Shown here one piece after another: positions 34,657-42,993 of a DNA stretch of 64,000 bases; position 1 is the stretch's first letter; each line of letters begins with the position of its first letter. Source of the stretch: an uncultured Lachnospiraceae bacterium. Its GTDB lineage: Bacteria > Bacillota > Clostridia > Lachnospirales > Lachnospiraceae. Below the pieces are notes generated by a model that worked only from the letters and a program-made list of their open reading frames with translations, was not told the origin of the DNA and searched no databases. A program made the translations under genes and the position numbers. The stretch spans positions 1 through 64,000 of the forward strand of contig CAKQYS010000007.1 in assembly GCA_934293375.1 (NCBI GenBank), written 5' to 3'.

Positions 34657-35843
34657 TACCGGACACCGCCCTTCTCTTCAATATATTTTGCAATGGTATT
34701 TACATCTTTGTCGCCACGCCCTGAAAGACATACGATCACGATCTGATCCTTCGTCATATTCTTGGTCAGTTTTGGCAAATATGCCAGCGCATGTGCACTC
34801 TCGATCGCCGGAATAATTCCCTCAAGTCTGCAAAGCTCAAGGAGTGCCTCCATTGCTTCTTCATCTGTCACACTATCATAGGTTGCCCGTCCGATATCAT
34901 GAAGATATGCATGCTCCGGTCCAATACCCGGATAATCCAGACCGGCAGAAATGGAATATGCCAGTTTGACATTACCATCATCATCCTGTAAAAGATAGGA
35001 ACGCATTCCATGCAGCACACCCGGCTTGCAGTCCGGAATAAACGCAACAGCATGTTCTCCGGTCGAAATGCCATGACCTGCTGCCTCCACGCCATAAAGC
35101 TTGACATCCGGTTCATCCATAAACGCTGCAAACATACCGATGGAGTTGGAACCACCGCCACAGCATGCCACAACGGCATCCGGAAGCCTTCCCTCTTTTT
35201 CAAGGCATTGCTTCTTAGCCTCACGGCTGATAATGCTCTGAAACTTCTTTACAATCTCAGGGTATGGGTGAGGGCCAACTGCCGAGCCCAGCACATAAAA
35301 TGTATCCTCTGCCTCTTTCGCCCAGGTTCTGATCGCCTCATTTGTCGCATCCTTTAATGTATTGCTGCCCGATGTAACAGGTACCACCTTCGCACCAAGC
35401 ATTTCCATACGCAGTACATTCAACTTCTGCCTTTCAATATCCTCTGCACCCATGTAGACCTTGCATTCCATATCAAACAAAGCTGCACCTGTCGCCGTTG
35501 CTACACCATGCTGTCCTGCTCCGGTTTCCGCGATCACCTTTGTCTTTCCCATACGCTTTGCCAACAAAATCTGACCAATCACATTATTGATCTTATGTGC
35601 ACCTGTATGATTCAGATCCTCGCGCTTCAAATAGATCTTCGGCCCATATTTTTTCGTCAGCTTTGACGCAAAATACAGTGGATTCTCCCTACCGACATAC
35701 TCCTTCATATAATAATTATATTCGTCCCAGAATGTCGGATCTGCAATCGCCTCCCGGTATGCCGTCTCTAATTCATTCAATGTGTTCATCAATGATTCGG
35801 ACACATACTGTCCGCCAAATTCTCCATACTGCTTGTTGTTCAT
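34656..35843 (-). CDS. trpB: Tryptophan synthase beta subunit
   Basis: 395 residues. YGEFGGQYVSESL at the N-terminus, LNHTGAHKINN with the PLP-binding Lys, ETGAGQHGVATA and CCGGGSNSIGMFAAF for phosphate binding. This is the standard TrpB1 type. ATG with AGAGGATAAG upstream. It follows trpC after only 25 bp, where trpF is normally found. Confidence 0.97.
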   Translation of the reverse strand: MNNKQYGEFGGQYVSESLMNTLNELETAYREAIADPTFWDEYNYYMKEYVGRENPLYFASKLTKKYGPKIYLKREDLNHTGAHKINNVIGQILLAKRMGKTKVIAETGAGQHGVATATGAALFDMECKVYMGAEDIERQKLNVLRMEMLGAKVVPVTSGSNTLKDATNEAIRTWAKEAEDTFYVLGSAVGPHPYPEIVKKFQSIISREAKKQCLEKEGRLPDAVVACCGGGSNSIGMFAAFMDEPDVKLYGVEAAGHGISTGEHAVAFIPDCKPGVLHGMRSYLLQDDDGNVKLAYSISAGLDYPGIGPEHAYLHDIGRATYDSVTDEEAMEALLELCRLEGIIPAIESAHALAYLPKLTKNMTKDQIVIVCLSGRGDKDVNTIAKYIEEKGGVR

Positions 35844-35868
35844 TTTCTTATCCTCTTTATCTCGTTAT

Positions 35869-36654
35869 TCATTTCTCGTCGTATACTTTTTTCCAGCTTC
35901 TTGCCTGCTCAAACGGATTTTCTGACTGCATCAAAGCCGTCCCCACCAGCAATGCATCCACATTACATTCCCTAAGAAACCGTATATCTTCGTCTGTCGT
36001 CACACCACTCTCTGATACAAATACACTGCCCTTTGGTGCCATGTCCCGAAGTCTTTTTGTTGTATTCAGATCAATTGTAAAATCCTTGAGATTTCTATTA
36101 TTCACACCGATGATATCCGCACCTAATTTCACCGCCCGCTGCATCTCATCTTCATCATGCACTTCTAACAAAACATCCATGCCCAGATGTTTTGCCAGCT
36201 TCTGAAAGTCTGTCAACTCCTCATCCCCGAGTATCGCAGCGATCAGCAAAATGGCATCTGCTCCAATCGTTTTTGCCTCATAAATCTGATACTCATCAAT
36301 AATAAAATCCTTTCTGATCATCGGCAGATCTGTCATCTCGCGGATATCCTTAAAATACTCAACGCTGCCATCAAAATGATCTTCTTCTGTCAGACAGGAT
36401 ATCGCATCCACTGAGAAACTATACTGTCTGATCCGATCAGGCAGATCGACCACACTCTTAATCTCTCCCATGCTCGGAGAAGCATTTTTGAATTCCCCAA
36501 TGATCGAGAGTCCCTTCTTAGAAAGTGCCTGTCTGAATCCACAGCTCCTTCGCATGGAAATACTCGCAAACCGGATCATTTCTCCCTCTGTGATAATCTC
36601 CTTCTGTGCCTTTAACCGAACCTTCTTGTCCGCTACGATTTCATCAAGTATCAT
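35869..36654 (-). CDS. trpC: Indole-3-glycerol phosphate synthase
   Basis: 261 residues starting at the ATG 36652-36654 (AGGAG 8 nt upstream), MILDEIVADKKVRLKAQKE. IIGEFKNASPSMGEI (catalytic Glu/Lys; the usual form is E-x-K-x-x-SPS), IRKDFIIDEYQIYEA, GVNNRNLKDF and SESGV all match. It stands alone, not fused to TrpF. A 31-bp gap separates it from trpG, leaving no room for trpD. Confidence 0.96.
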   Translation of the reverse strand: MILDEIVADKKVRLKAQKEIITEGEMIRFASISMRRSCGFRQALSKKGLSIIGEFKNASPSMGEIKSVVDLPDRIRQYSFSVDAISCLTEEDHFDGSVEYFKDIREMTDLPMIRKDFIIDEYQIYEAKTIGADAILLIAAILGDEELTDFQKLAKHLGMDVLLEVHDEDEMQRAVKLGADIIGVNNRNLKDFTIDLNTTKRLRDMAPKGSVFVSESGVTTDEDIRFLRECNVDALLVGTALMQSENPFEQARSWKKVYDEK

Positions 36655-36685
36655 AGTACCATCTCCTTCCCATACCAATAAAATA

Positions 36686-37249
36686 CTACATTTTCAGGAA
36701 GTTCTCAACCATCTTCTTTCCATGCTCCGTATAGATGGATTCCGGATGAAACTGAATGCCGATCACCGGATATTCTGTATGTGCGATCGCCATAACCTCT
36801 CCATCCTCCGTGCGGGCTGTCACCTTAAGAAACTGTGGCAGCGTATCTTCATACACAGCCAGTGAGTGATAACGGGCAACCTTGATATGCTGCGGGATTC
36901 CTTGAAAAATACCCTGTTCATTATGCGTGATCACCGACTGTTTTCCATGAAACAGTTCCTTTGCATAGCTGACCGTCGCCCCAAATGCTGCCGCTATACT
37001 CTGATGTCCAAGACAGATGCCAAGGATTGGCTTCTTATCATAAAATTGTCTGACTACCTCCATGCAGATCCCGGCCTCCATTGGTGATTTCGGTCCCGGT
37101 GATAATACGATGCGATCCGGATTCATCTGTCTGATCTGCTCAATTGTGATCTCGTCATTACGCACCACCCGGATATTCTCATCAAACACACCGATATACT
37201 GATATAAATTATAGGTAAAAGAATCATAGTTATCTATCAACAGTATCAT
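36686..37249 (-). CDS. trpG: Anthranilate synthase glutamine amidotransferase subunit
   Basis: 187 residues, class I glutaminase: LLIDNYDSFTYNL, PILGICLGHQSIAAAFG (Cys nucleophile), GIQFHPESIYTEHG (His/Glu). Length shows TrpG alone, not a TrpGD fusion. Overlaps trpE by 4 bp. In organisms lacking PabA it could also serve aminodeoxychorismate synthase. Confidence 0.96.
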   Translation of the reverse strand: MILLIDNYDSFTYNLYQYIGVFDENIRVVRNDEITIEQIRQMNPDRIVLSPGPKSPMEAGICMEVVRQFYDKKPILGICLGHQSIAAAFGATVSYAKELFHGKQSVITHNEQGIFQGIPQHIKVARYHSLAVYEDTLPQFLKVTARTEDGEVMAIAHTEYPVIGIQFHPESIYTEHGKKMVENFLKM

Positions 37250-38673
37250 TGTCTCACCTCCAGTGTCACATCGTCCATCAGTGTCTTTGCCAATGCCCGT
37301 GCCTTGTTACAACACTCTTCATATTCCTTTTCCGGAATGGAATCCGCTACAATGCCGGCTCCCGCCTGCAGATACACCTGCTCTCCCTTTTTGATCATAG
37401 TCCGGATCGTAATACAGAAATCCATATTGCCATGAAAATCAATATATCCAACAGCGCCTCCATACAGGCCTCGTTTCACATTCTCAAGTTCATCTATGAT
37501 CTCCATCGCCCGGATCTTCGGCGCACCTGACAGAGTTCCCGCCGGCAGAAATGCATTGATCAGATCCACCGGATGATAACTTCCTTTCTTCTTGCCCTCA
37601 ACCATAGATACGATATGCATCACATGAGAATATTTCCGGATCTTCATAAATTCTGTCACCTTGACGGTACCAAACTGTGCAATCCTGCCCATATCATTTC
37701 TCGCCAGATCCACCAGCATGACATGTTCTGCACATTCCTTTTCATCTGCCAGAAGCTCCCGGATCAGCTTCTCATCCTGCACATCATCTTTTCCTCTTGG
37801 TCTCGTACCTGCGATCGGACATGTATATACACGATTCTCTTTCTGTTTTACAATCATCTCCGGCGAGCTGCCAATCACTTCGCAATCGCCGTAATTCATA
37901 TAATACAAATACGGCGAAGGATTAAGGCTTCTAAGCTCCCGGTACAACGAGAATCCATCCCGTTTTGTCTTAACTGTCCACCTCTTAGATAATACCGTCT
38001 GAAAAATGTGTCCCTCTTTAATATAGCGTTTGATCTTATTCACCTTTTCACAATACTGCTCCAATGTGTCTGAAGTTCCAACAAGAATGCCATCATGAGC
38101 CTCCCTGCAGTATGCCGGCACCTCCTTCACATGTGCAAACGCATCCGTAAGCATCTGCGTCATCTTCTCATACGCACGCTTTTTACCCTCCTCATCAGAA
38201 TCTTCTACAACCACCGCCGTCAGCGTCTCCGCCTCATGATCCATCACTATACATTCTGTCACAAGCATTAACCGAATGGTTTCAATACCGATCTCATCCG
38301 GATTCTCATCCGGAAGCTTTTCCTTATATTTTACAAAATCATATCCAAGTGCACCAACCAGGCCTCCGGTAAACGCAAGTTCGGTATCCGGATTGTCTAC
38401 CTGATATCTGTCATAAAGTAGTTTTAAACAATCAACCGGATTGCCCTTCAGCGCTTCTGTTTTTCCATCCCGATAGGCAACAAGCAGAGTCTCCATTCCA
38501 CAGGATGTGATATACGCCTCCGGTTCCTGTCCCATAATGACATATCGGTCATACTGTTTGTCATAGCTCTCCAGCAGGAACCCTTTTTTTCCGAGTCCTA
38601 CAAAACTCTGATAAATCTGCACTGCGGTCTCATCAATAATACTTACCGTCTTTTTGTATATGTGTTTCTCCAT
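37246..38673 (-). CDS. trpE: Anthranilate synthase component I
   Basis: 475 residues from the ATG at 38671-38673 (AAAGGAG 7 nt upstream); an in-frame start further 5' falls inside the mobile element and is not credible. KGFLLESYDK carries the LLES tryptophan feedback motif. TVLSKRW, YYMNYGDCEVIGSSPEMIV, PIAGTRPRG, DLARNDMGR and TLSGAPKIRAMEI are chorismate-binding blocks. First gene of the operon; expression should depend on the T-box at 38943-39340, with the foldback element copy 2 lying in between. Confidence 0.96.
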   Translation of the reverse strand: MEKHIYKKTVSIIDETAVQIYQSFVGLGKKGFLLESYDKQYDRYVIMGQEPEAYITSCGMETLLVAYRDGKTEALKGNPVDCLKLLYDRYQVDNPDTELAFTGGLVGALGYDFVKYKEKLPDENPDEIGIETIRLMLVTECIVMDHEAETLTAVVVEDSDEEGKKRAYEKMTQMLTDAFAHVKEVPAYCREAHDGILVGTSDTLEQYCEKVNKIKRYIKEGHIFQTVLSKRWTVKTKRDGFSLYRELRSLNPSPYLYYMNYGDCEVIGSSPEMIVKQKENRVYTCPIAGTRPRGKDDVQDEKLIRELLADEKECAEHVMLVDLARNDMGRIAQFGTVKVTEFMKIRKYSHVMHIVSMVEGKKKGSYHPVDLINAFLPAGTLSGAPKIRAMEIIDELENVKRGLYGGAVGYIDFHGNMDFCITIRTMIKKGEQVYLQAGAGIVADSIPEKEYEECCNKARALAKTLMDDVTLEVRQ

Positions 38674-38702
38674 CTTCTTCTCCTTTCCCTGACAATAAAA
38701 AA

Positions 38703-38918
38703 TAGGCGTTTGCGAAACTCTCAATTACGATTGCGACTATGTGCATATTGCACAATGTATAAGCAGGCACTTGAAGAACGCCGGTTCTTAACGAAGTCAA
38801 GCTACCGCATTGACTGAGTTTAGCACCGCTGCGTGATGAAGTAGCGAGAGCGTGCCTGCGATACATTGTGCAATATGCACATAACATCAACATCTTCAAG
38901 GAGTTTCGCAATTGACTA
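38703..38918. mobile_element. Foldback MITE-like element, copy 2 (216 bp)
   Basis: Same ends as copy 1 (TAGGCG-TTTGCGAAACTC ... GAGTTTCGCAATTGACTA) and nearly identical outer ~90 bp on each side, but a different, shorter middle with one hairpin (AGTCAA-9-TTGACT, about 38810-38831). It is flanked by the 11-bp direct repeats ACAATAAAAAA (38692-38702 and 38919-38929), unlike those of copy 1, as expected for independent insertions. It lies in the transcribed trp leader, between the T-box terminator and the trpE ribosome site, 29 nt before the start codon. Confidence 0.75.
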
Positions 38919-38942
38919 ACAATAAAAAAATAGGTAATAAAA

Positions 38943-39340
38943 AATCCCTGACAAACAACTGTCAGGGACGTATGATCACGTGGTGCCACCCTTTTTCACA
39001 GCACCTTACATGAATGTACGGATATTTCTTGCTGCGATAAAATAAAAAACGCATCTTCCGTAATCGGAAAACACGCCACCAATTAATCTACAGCTGTACA
39101 TCTCACAGATACTGCCTCAAATGATACAGAAGCATATGCCTCGATATCCTGCCCTTATAACGTAGGGATACGGCTCCGGCTACTATATGACTACGAACTG
39201 TCACGCTTCACCTGGCATCTCACAAATCCATTCACCTAAAAGATACCGTCTGACTCTCAGCATATGTCAGGCTCTCTGTACAGCATGGCTTCTAAGCTAC
39301 TCCTTTTGATCTTCGACTTTATGTTATGAACTTTAAAACC
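38943..39340 (-). promoter_or_regulatory. T-box riboswitch (tRNA-Trp) of the trp operon
   Basis: The minus strand carries the T-box core AGGGTGGCACCACG (38979-38992), which pairs with the uncharged tRNA end, followed by the terminator stem at 38945-38968. A long 5' domain with an AGAGAGCC element near 39270-39280 precedes it. A UGG triplet in GTGAA-UGG-AUU (minus-strand reading of 39228-39230) is a plausible specifier for tryptophan, consistent with the downstream genes. Specifier placement was judged by eye only. Confidence 0.88.
38945..38968 (-). terminator. T-box terminator hairpin
   Basis: Minus strand TCCCTGACA / TGTCAGGGA, 9 pairs, followed by a T-tract. Its 5' arm overlaps the region needed for the antiterminator with the T-box core, the expected mutually exclusive fold. 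Confidence 0.88.
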
Positions 39341-39369
39341 TCCCTAAGTGTAATACGGCACGGGAGGTT
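39337..39369 (-). promoter_or_regulatory. Dyad overlapping the trp promoter
   Basis: Inverted repeat AACCTCCC (39337-39344) / GGGAGGTT (39362-39369) with a 17-bp centre that contains the -10 box and start region of the trp promoter. On the minus strand it ends in TTTT, so it might also serve as a weak terminator for the gene at 39380. An operator for a repressor is the alternative. Confidence 0.45.
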
Positions 39370-39375
39370 TGTCAA
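39347..39375 (-). promoter_or_regulatory. trp operon promoter
   Basis: Minus strand: TTGACA (39370-39375), 17 bp, TACACT (39347-39352); predicted start near 39340 opens the T-box leader. The -35 box lies 5 bp beyond the stop of the upstream gene at 39380. Confidence 0.7.
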
Positions 39376-39379
39376 GCAT

Positions 39380-39730
39380 TTATTTTTTCTTCAGGGATTC
39401 GCTCTTATTGGCCGGAAATGACTTCTTATTCTTCGCAGCTTCGGCAGCCTCTCTCTCCTTGCGTTCCTTTCTGGTCGTATACCGCACCTTATAACCATCC
39501 TTCGGCTGATCCTTGCGTACAGTCTTCGTTGCCTGTTCGATTGCTTTTTGATCCTCTTTGTGTTTCAGGTAAAAGAAACCTCCAAAAAATAAAATGCCAC
39601 AAGCTGCACTTCCCCAGCCGAACAGATCCCGTCCACCGATCACAACGATCAACAGGCCTGCCACTATGATCATAACAGCGCACTGTAGATAGTTACTCTC
39701 AGCTGCCGTCATATCTCTCTTAATTATCAT
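39380..39730 (-). CDS. Small membrane protein, unrecognised
   Basis: 116 residues: short polar start, two adjacent membrane spans (about 17-33 and 38-54) and a strongly basic, Lys/Glu-rich cytoplasmic tail with KVRYTTRKERKEREAAEAA. Good ribosome site GGAGG 9 nt before the ATG and a clear promoter. No family recognised; tail charge suggests binding of nucleic acid or an acidic partner, such as the very acidic protein encoded divergently at 39869. Confidence 0.75.
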   Translation of the reverse strand: MIIKRDMTAAESNYLQCAVMIIVAGLLIVVIGGRDLFGWGSAACGILFFGGFFYLKHKEDQKAIEQATKTVRKDQPKDGYKVRYTTRKERKEREAAEAAKNKKSFPANKSESLKKK

Positions 39731-39767
39731 GCTCTATTCCTCCAATAGTTCTCTTACTTTCTTTTTA

Positions 39768-39795
39768 TTATATCTTTTTTTTATAGCGGAAGCAA
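39768..39795 (-). promoter_or_regulatory. Promoter of the small membrane protein gene
   Basis: Minus strand: TTGCTT (39790-39795), 16 bp, TATAAT (39768-39773), in an A-tract-rich spacer, about 38 bp before the ATG. Confidence 0.6.
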
Positions 39796-39805
39796 TTCTA
39801 TTTTC

Positions 39806-39834
39806 TTGCTTTTTTGTGAATTTCGTATTAAAAT
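39806..39834 (+). promoter_or_regulatory. Promoter of the acidic protein gene
   Basis: TTGCTT (39806-39811), 17 bp, TAAAAT (39829-39834), 34 bp before the ATG at 39869 (AAAGGAG at about 39856). Divergent from the promoter at 39768-39795; the -35 boxes are only 10 bp apart. Confidence 0.55.
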
Positions 39835-39868
39835 TGGATTATCAATTTGATAATAAAGGAGTGGTATT

Positions 39869-40393
39869 ATGGCAAAAGGTGGTTTATTGGGAAAGCTTCT
39901 TACCGCAGCCGCATGTGGTGCAGCAATTGGTGGAGCATGCTATATGTTCAGAGATAAGATCAAAGAAAGCAAGATATACGAGGATTTAAAGATTGACGAT
40001 AAGCTGATGACACTCAGAGATCTCTTTGCAAAAGATATCGAGGACGAAGAAGACTATTTTGACGAGGATGAATATATCTTTGAAACAGACGACACGGCTA
40101 CGGAATCTGATGATAACGCATCCCGCAGTTATGTTTCACTGAACACAATGGAAACAATTTCAGAGGATGATGTGACAGATTCAGAAAACGAAGAATCGGT
40201 TCCGGAGCCGGAAGCAAGTGATAACAGTACAGACGACAGCGTACCAACAATCTCCCTTCACGCTGAAGCACCAAGCGATGACAAAGGCGAAACACCCTCG
40301 GGCTACGACATGGAGGGATTATCAGATGTATCCGAGGATCCGGACGTTTTGATGGAGATGACGAAGTTAGATGCAGAGCCATCCGACATGTAA
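39869..40393 (+). CDS. Acidic low-complexity protein with hydrophobic N-terminus
   Basis: 174 residues. A glycine/alanine-rich hydrophobic segment (GLLGKLLTAAACGAAIGGACYMF, residues 5-27 in outline) may be a membrane anchor like those of YtxH-type proteins. It is followed by a short KIYEDLKIDDKL helix and then ~110 residues dominated by Asp, Glu and Ser (EDEEDYFDEDEYIFETDD region), probably disordered. No family recognised beyond a loose YtxH-like resemblance. Own promoter and strong terminator at 40415. Confidence 0.75.
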   Translation: MAKGGLLGKLLTAAACGAAIGGACYMFRDKIKESKIYEDLKIDDKLMTLRDLFAKDIEDEEDYFDEDEYIFETDDTATESDDNASRSYVSLNTMETISEDDVTDSENEESVPEPEASDNSTDDSVPTISLHAEAPSDDKGETPSGYDMEGLSDVSEDPDVLMEMTKLDAEPSDM

Positions 40394-40414
40394 TTTCATG
40401 TCATATTGCATATC

Positions 40415-40447
40415 AAAAGGAGCAGCACATCACATGCTGCTCCTTTT
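40415..40447. terminator. Bidirectional terminator
   Basis: Perfect 12-bp stem AAAAGGAGCAGC / GCTGCTCCTTTT with a 9-nt loop, between the convergent ends of the acidic protein gene and hslO. Confidence 0.9.
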
Positions 40448-40453
40448 GCTTTC

Positions 40454-41350
40454 CTATACATTATCATACGCAATGATCGCTTTCAATTCTCCCACATCAA
40501 ATGTATATTTCGTGTTGCAGAAATGGCAATTCACTTCGATTGGTTTGCCCTCATCGATCATTTCCTGCAATTCTTTCTTTCCAATACTGGCAATCGCATT
40601 TTCTACGCGTTCCTTAGAGCAGTTACATGCATACTGTGTTTCGATCTTATCATGAATGACCATGTCATAATCCTGAAACAATGCCTCCATCATAGTCTCC
40701 GGCACCATGCCTTCCTCCATCAGACTCGTGATGGATGCAAATGCAGCCAGACGAAGTTCCAGCATATCAACCAGTGCATCCATATCCACGCCCTTATCCT
40801 CGTCCGGAAGCATCTGAACAATAAAGCCACCCGCCTGTTTTACGCTGTCATCCCTATCGACCAGCACCCCAAGACAGACTGCAGTCGGAATTTGCTCACT
40901 CACCGCAAAATAGGATGTCAGATCTTCTGCAATCTCACCGGTCACCAGATTTGTCTGTCCCACATAGGGTTCCTTCAGGCCAATATCCTTGATCACATGC
41001 AGCATACCGTTTCCCAGGGCACCGCCGACATCCAGCTTGCCATTTTCTTTCGGTGGCAGTTCAATAGACGGATGCTGCACATAACCTTTGACATTTGCCT
41101 TTGCATCCGCTGTCACAACCAATCCGCCGATCGGACCATCGCATTGGATCTGTAATGTCAGAACATCCGAATCATTCTTACACATAGCTCCCATCATTGC
41201 CCCACCGGTCAGTAATCTACCAAGTGCAGCCGTTGCCACGCGGCTTGTATCATGTATCTGTCTGGCTTTCTCCACCAACTCTTTCGTTGTTGCAGCAAAA
41301 AAACGCACCTGTCCCTGTGCTGCTGTACCTCTGATAATATAATCTCCCAT
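40454..41350 (-). CDS. hslO: Hsp33 redox-regulated chaperone
   Basis: 298 residues from the ATG 41348-41350 (GAGAGGATATAGAG upstream). Starts MGDYIIRGTAAQGQVRFFAA, the usual Hsp33 opening. The C-terminal zinc/redox switch is intact as YACNCSKERV and VNCHFCNTKY (C-x-C and C-x-x-C). Hsp33 becomes an active holdase when these cysteines are oxidised. It follows a methyltransferase gene by 44 bp and is probably co-transcribed with it. Confidence 0.95.
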   Translation of the reverse strand: MGDYIIRGTAAQGQVRFFAATTKELVEKARQIHDTSRVATAALGRLLTGGAMMGAMCKNDSDVLTLQIQCDGPIGGLVVTADAKANVKGYVQHPSIELPPKENGKLDVGGALGNGMLHVIKDIGLKEPYVGQTNLVTGEIAEDLTSYFAVSEQIPTAVCLGVLVDRDDSVKQAGGFIVQMLPDEDKGVDMDALVDMLELRLAAFASITSLMEEGMVPETMMEALFQDYDMVIHDKIETQYACNCSKERVENAIASIGKKELQEMIDEGKPIEVNCHFCNTKYTFDVGELKAIIAYDNV

Positions 41351-41394
41351 CTCTATATCCTCTCTTTCCTGATTGCCATACCATATATCACTAC

Positions 41395-42177
41395 TTACTC
41401 TGCCGGCCGCTTTGTACACTCTCTTGCAATCACATAAACTCTTTCGCTGTCATCCGTTGCCGGTTCATGCGTAAACGCATCATACATCGCAACATAGTTT
41501 AATCCCGACTGTTCTATCAATGTATGCATTTCGCTGATCGTATATCCTCTCTGATAATGAGACTCCTGAAACTTGCTGTACCTGCCATCCGGATCCTGCA
41601 CAAAGATACTGAGATTAAATTCATTGATCTGTGTATCAGGATCATATAGATTATCCCAGATAAAGCTCATGGTCTCACGATCCTCGGCAAATGTCTGATC
41701 CGCCAACTCTTCTCTATAATACCGCTCCGGATGGAAATCAAAGATCAGGATTCCGCCCGGATCCAGATAATTGTCTGCCAGCTTCATCACCTTCAACAGT
41801 TCAGAAGGATCCGTGATGTAATTCATGCTGTCACACACACTGACCACTGCCGCCACGGTTCCATATAATTCAAATTCACGCATATCCTGTTCCAAATACA
41901 GGATCCTGGATGCTTCACACATCCGGTCTTCATTCTCATATTCACGCATTCTGGCAATATCCAGCATGTCCATGGAATTATCAATGCCGATCATATCATA
42001 ACCTGCCTTACTAAGCAGTCTCGTCATCGCACCGGTCCCACATCCAAGCTCAGCAACAATCCCTTCATTTACACCATATTCATGTAAAATTCCTATCAGA
42101 TACTCTGCCCATTCCTCATACGGAACATTATCCATAAAGGCATCGTATACTTCGGCAAATGATGTATACGCCTCCAT
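41395..42177 (-). CDS. Class I SAM-dependent methyltransferase
   Basis: 260 residues from the ATG 42175-42177 (GGAGTG 7 nt upstream; a GTG two codons earlier is the alternative). YTSFAEVYDAFMDNVPYEEW is the typical opening of YqeM/CheR-like small-molecule methyltransferases of Firmicutes, with motif I VAELGCGTGAMTRLL, GIDNSMDML and DPGGILIFDFHPERYY. Substrate unknown. It precedes hslO in the same direction. Confidence 0.88.
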   Translation of the reverse strand: MEAYTSFAEVYDAFMDNVPYEEWAEYLIGILHEYGVNEGIVAELGCGTGAMTRLLSKAGYDMIGIDNSMDMLDIARMREYENEDRMCEASRILYLEQDMREFELYGTVAAVVSVCDSMNYITDPSELLKVMKLADNYLDPGGILIFDFHPERYYREELADQTFAEDRETMSFIWDNLYDPDTQINEFNLSIFVQDPDGRYSKFQESHYQRGYTISEMHTLIEQSGLNYVAMYDAFTHEPATDDSERVYVIARECTKRPAE

Positions 42178-42261
42178 ATCCACACTCCATTCTCTGTATC
42201 ATACAACTGTGTTTCCTCTGATTCCACAATTTCAATCCATCCTCAACACATACGGTATCAT

Positions 42262-42290
42262 TTGAAATTATAATTAAATTATGCTATATT
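42262..42290 (+). promoter_or_regulatory. Promoter of the membrane protein gene at 42357
   Basis: TTGAAA (42262-42267), 17 bp, extended -10 TGC-TATATT (42285-42290). Confidence 0.65.
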
Positions 42291-42356
42291 ACCTACATAC
42301 TTTTGCATTTTAACATGTATCCTTGTGATACTCAAGCATTCAAAAAGGGACACACA

Positions 42357-42956
42357 ATGAAATCACACACATCCCATAACAAACGAATATCAACTTACTG
42401 GGTCACATATCTGATTTTGATCTGTTGTTACATTGCATTGGTCGTATTTTTTAGAACAGCCGGCACACTAAAACTTTACCAGACAGACGATGTATCGGCA
42501 CTGTCGCAGAAAGACATCGGACATTTCACGGAATGCACACTGAATCAGTTAATCTATACCGGAATTGATTATTTACGAGATGGTGCTGTAGTCGGTGGGT
42601 ATTATTATTATGACATGCATACCCCTTCCGGCACAGAACAGAAACCGGAATACATGCTGGTTCTCGTATCCGGTGATCAGCCGCAGGATGTATTGACCCA
42701 ATATACCGCCCGTTTCCGCATCCTAAAAACCAGTTGTGCAGAAGAGGTTCTCAATCAACTGGCATCCAATACAGGCATCCCAAACAGCGAGATTGATCAA
42801 CTGTTTGGTTCTGCTTTGCTTCTAAGTGAACCGGACTATCCTGCCAATGCGATCCATCTGATCAGGATCGTCACATATGGCATCGCTGTATTACTGCTTG
42901 GAATGTTCATCCGGTTATTTCAAATGACCGGGCAGGCCACAAAAAAGCTTCCGTAG
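42357..42956 (+). CDS. Membrane protein with extracytoplasmic domain, unrecognised
   Basis: 199 residues from the ATG 42357 (AAGGGA upstream). One span near residues 14-31, a ~125-residue outside domain (38-165) and a second span near 168-187: the layout of sensor or inhibitor membrane proteins. YYYYDMHTPSG and a PEYMLVLVSGDQPQ stretch are the most distinctive parts. Similar small two-span proteins occur in Lachnospiraceae under DUF numbers; I cannot assign one with certainty. Confidence 0.75.
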   Translation: MKSHTSHNKRISTYWVTYLILICCYIALVVFFRTAGTLKLYQTDDVSALSQKDIGHFTECTLNQLIYTGIDYLRDGAVVGGYYYYDMHTPSGTEQKPEYMLVLVSGDQPQDVLTQYTARFRILKTSCAEEVLNQLASNTGIPNSEIDQLFGSALLLSEPDYPANAIHLIRIVTYGIAVLLLGMFIRLFQMTGQATKKLP

Positions 42957-42987
42957 TTTTGCATCTATGCCGAACCCGGAAGCTTTT
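42943..42987. terminator. Bidirectional terminator
   Basis: AAAAGCTTCC (42943-42952) and GGAAGCTTTT (42978-42987), 10-bp stem with a 25-nt loop, between the gene at 42357 (+) and typA (-). The first arm overlaps the end of the former gene. Confidence 0.8.
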
Positions 42988-42993
42988 ATTGAT

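Noticed and set aside
38674..38724. Upstream start for trpE
   Set aside because: It falls inside the mobile element, adds residues absent from TrpE proteins, and the ATG at 38673 has a strong AAAGGAG site.
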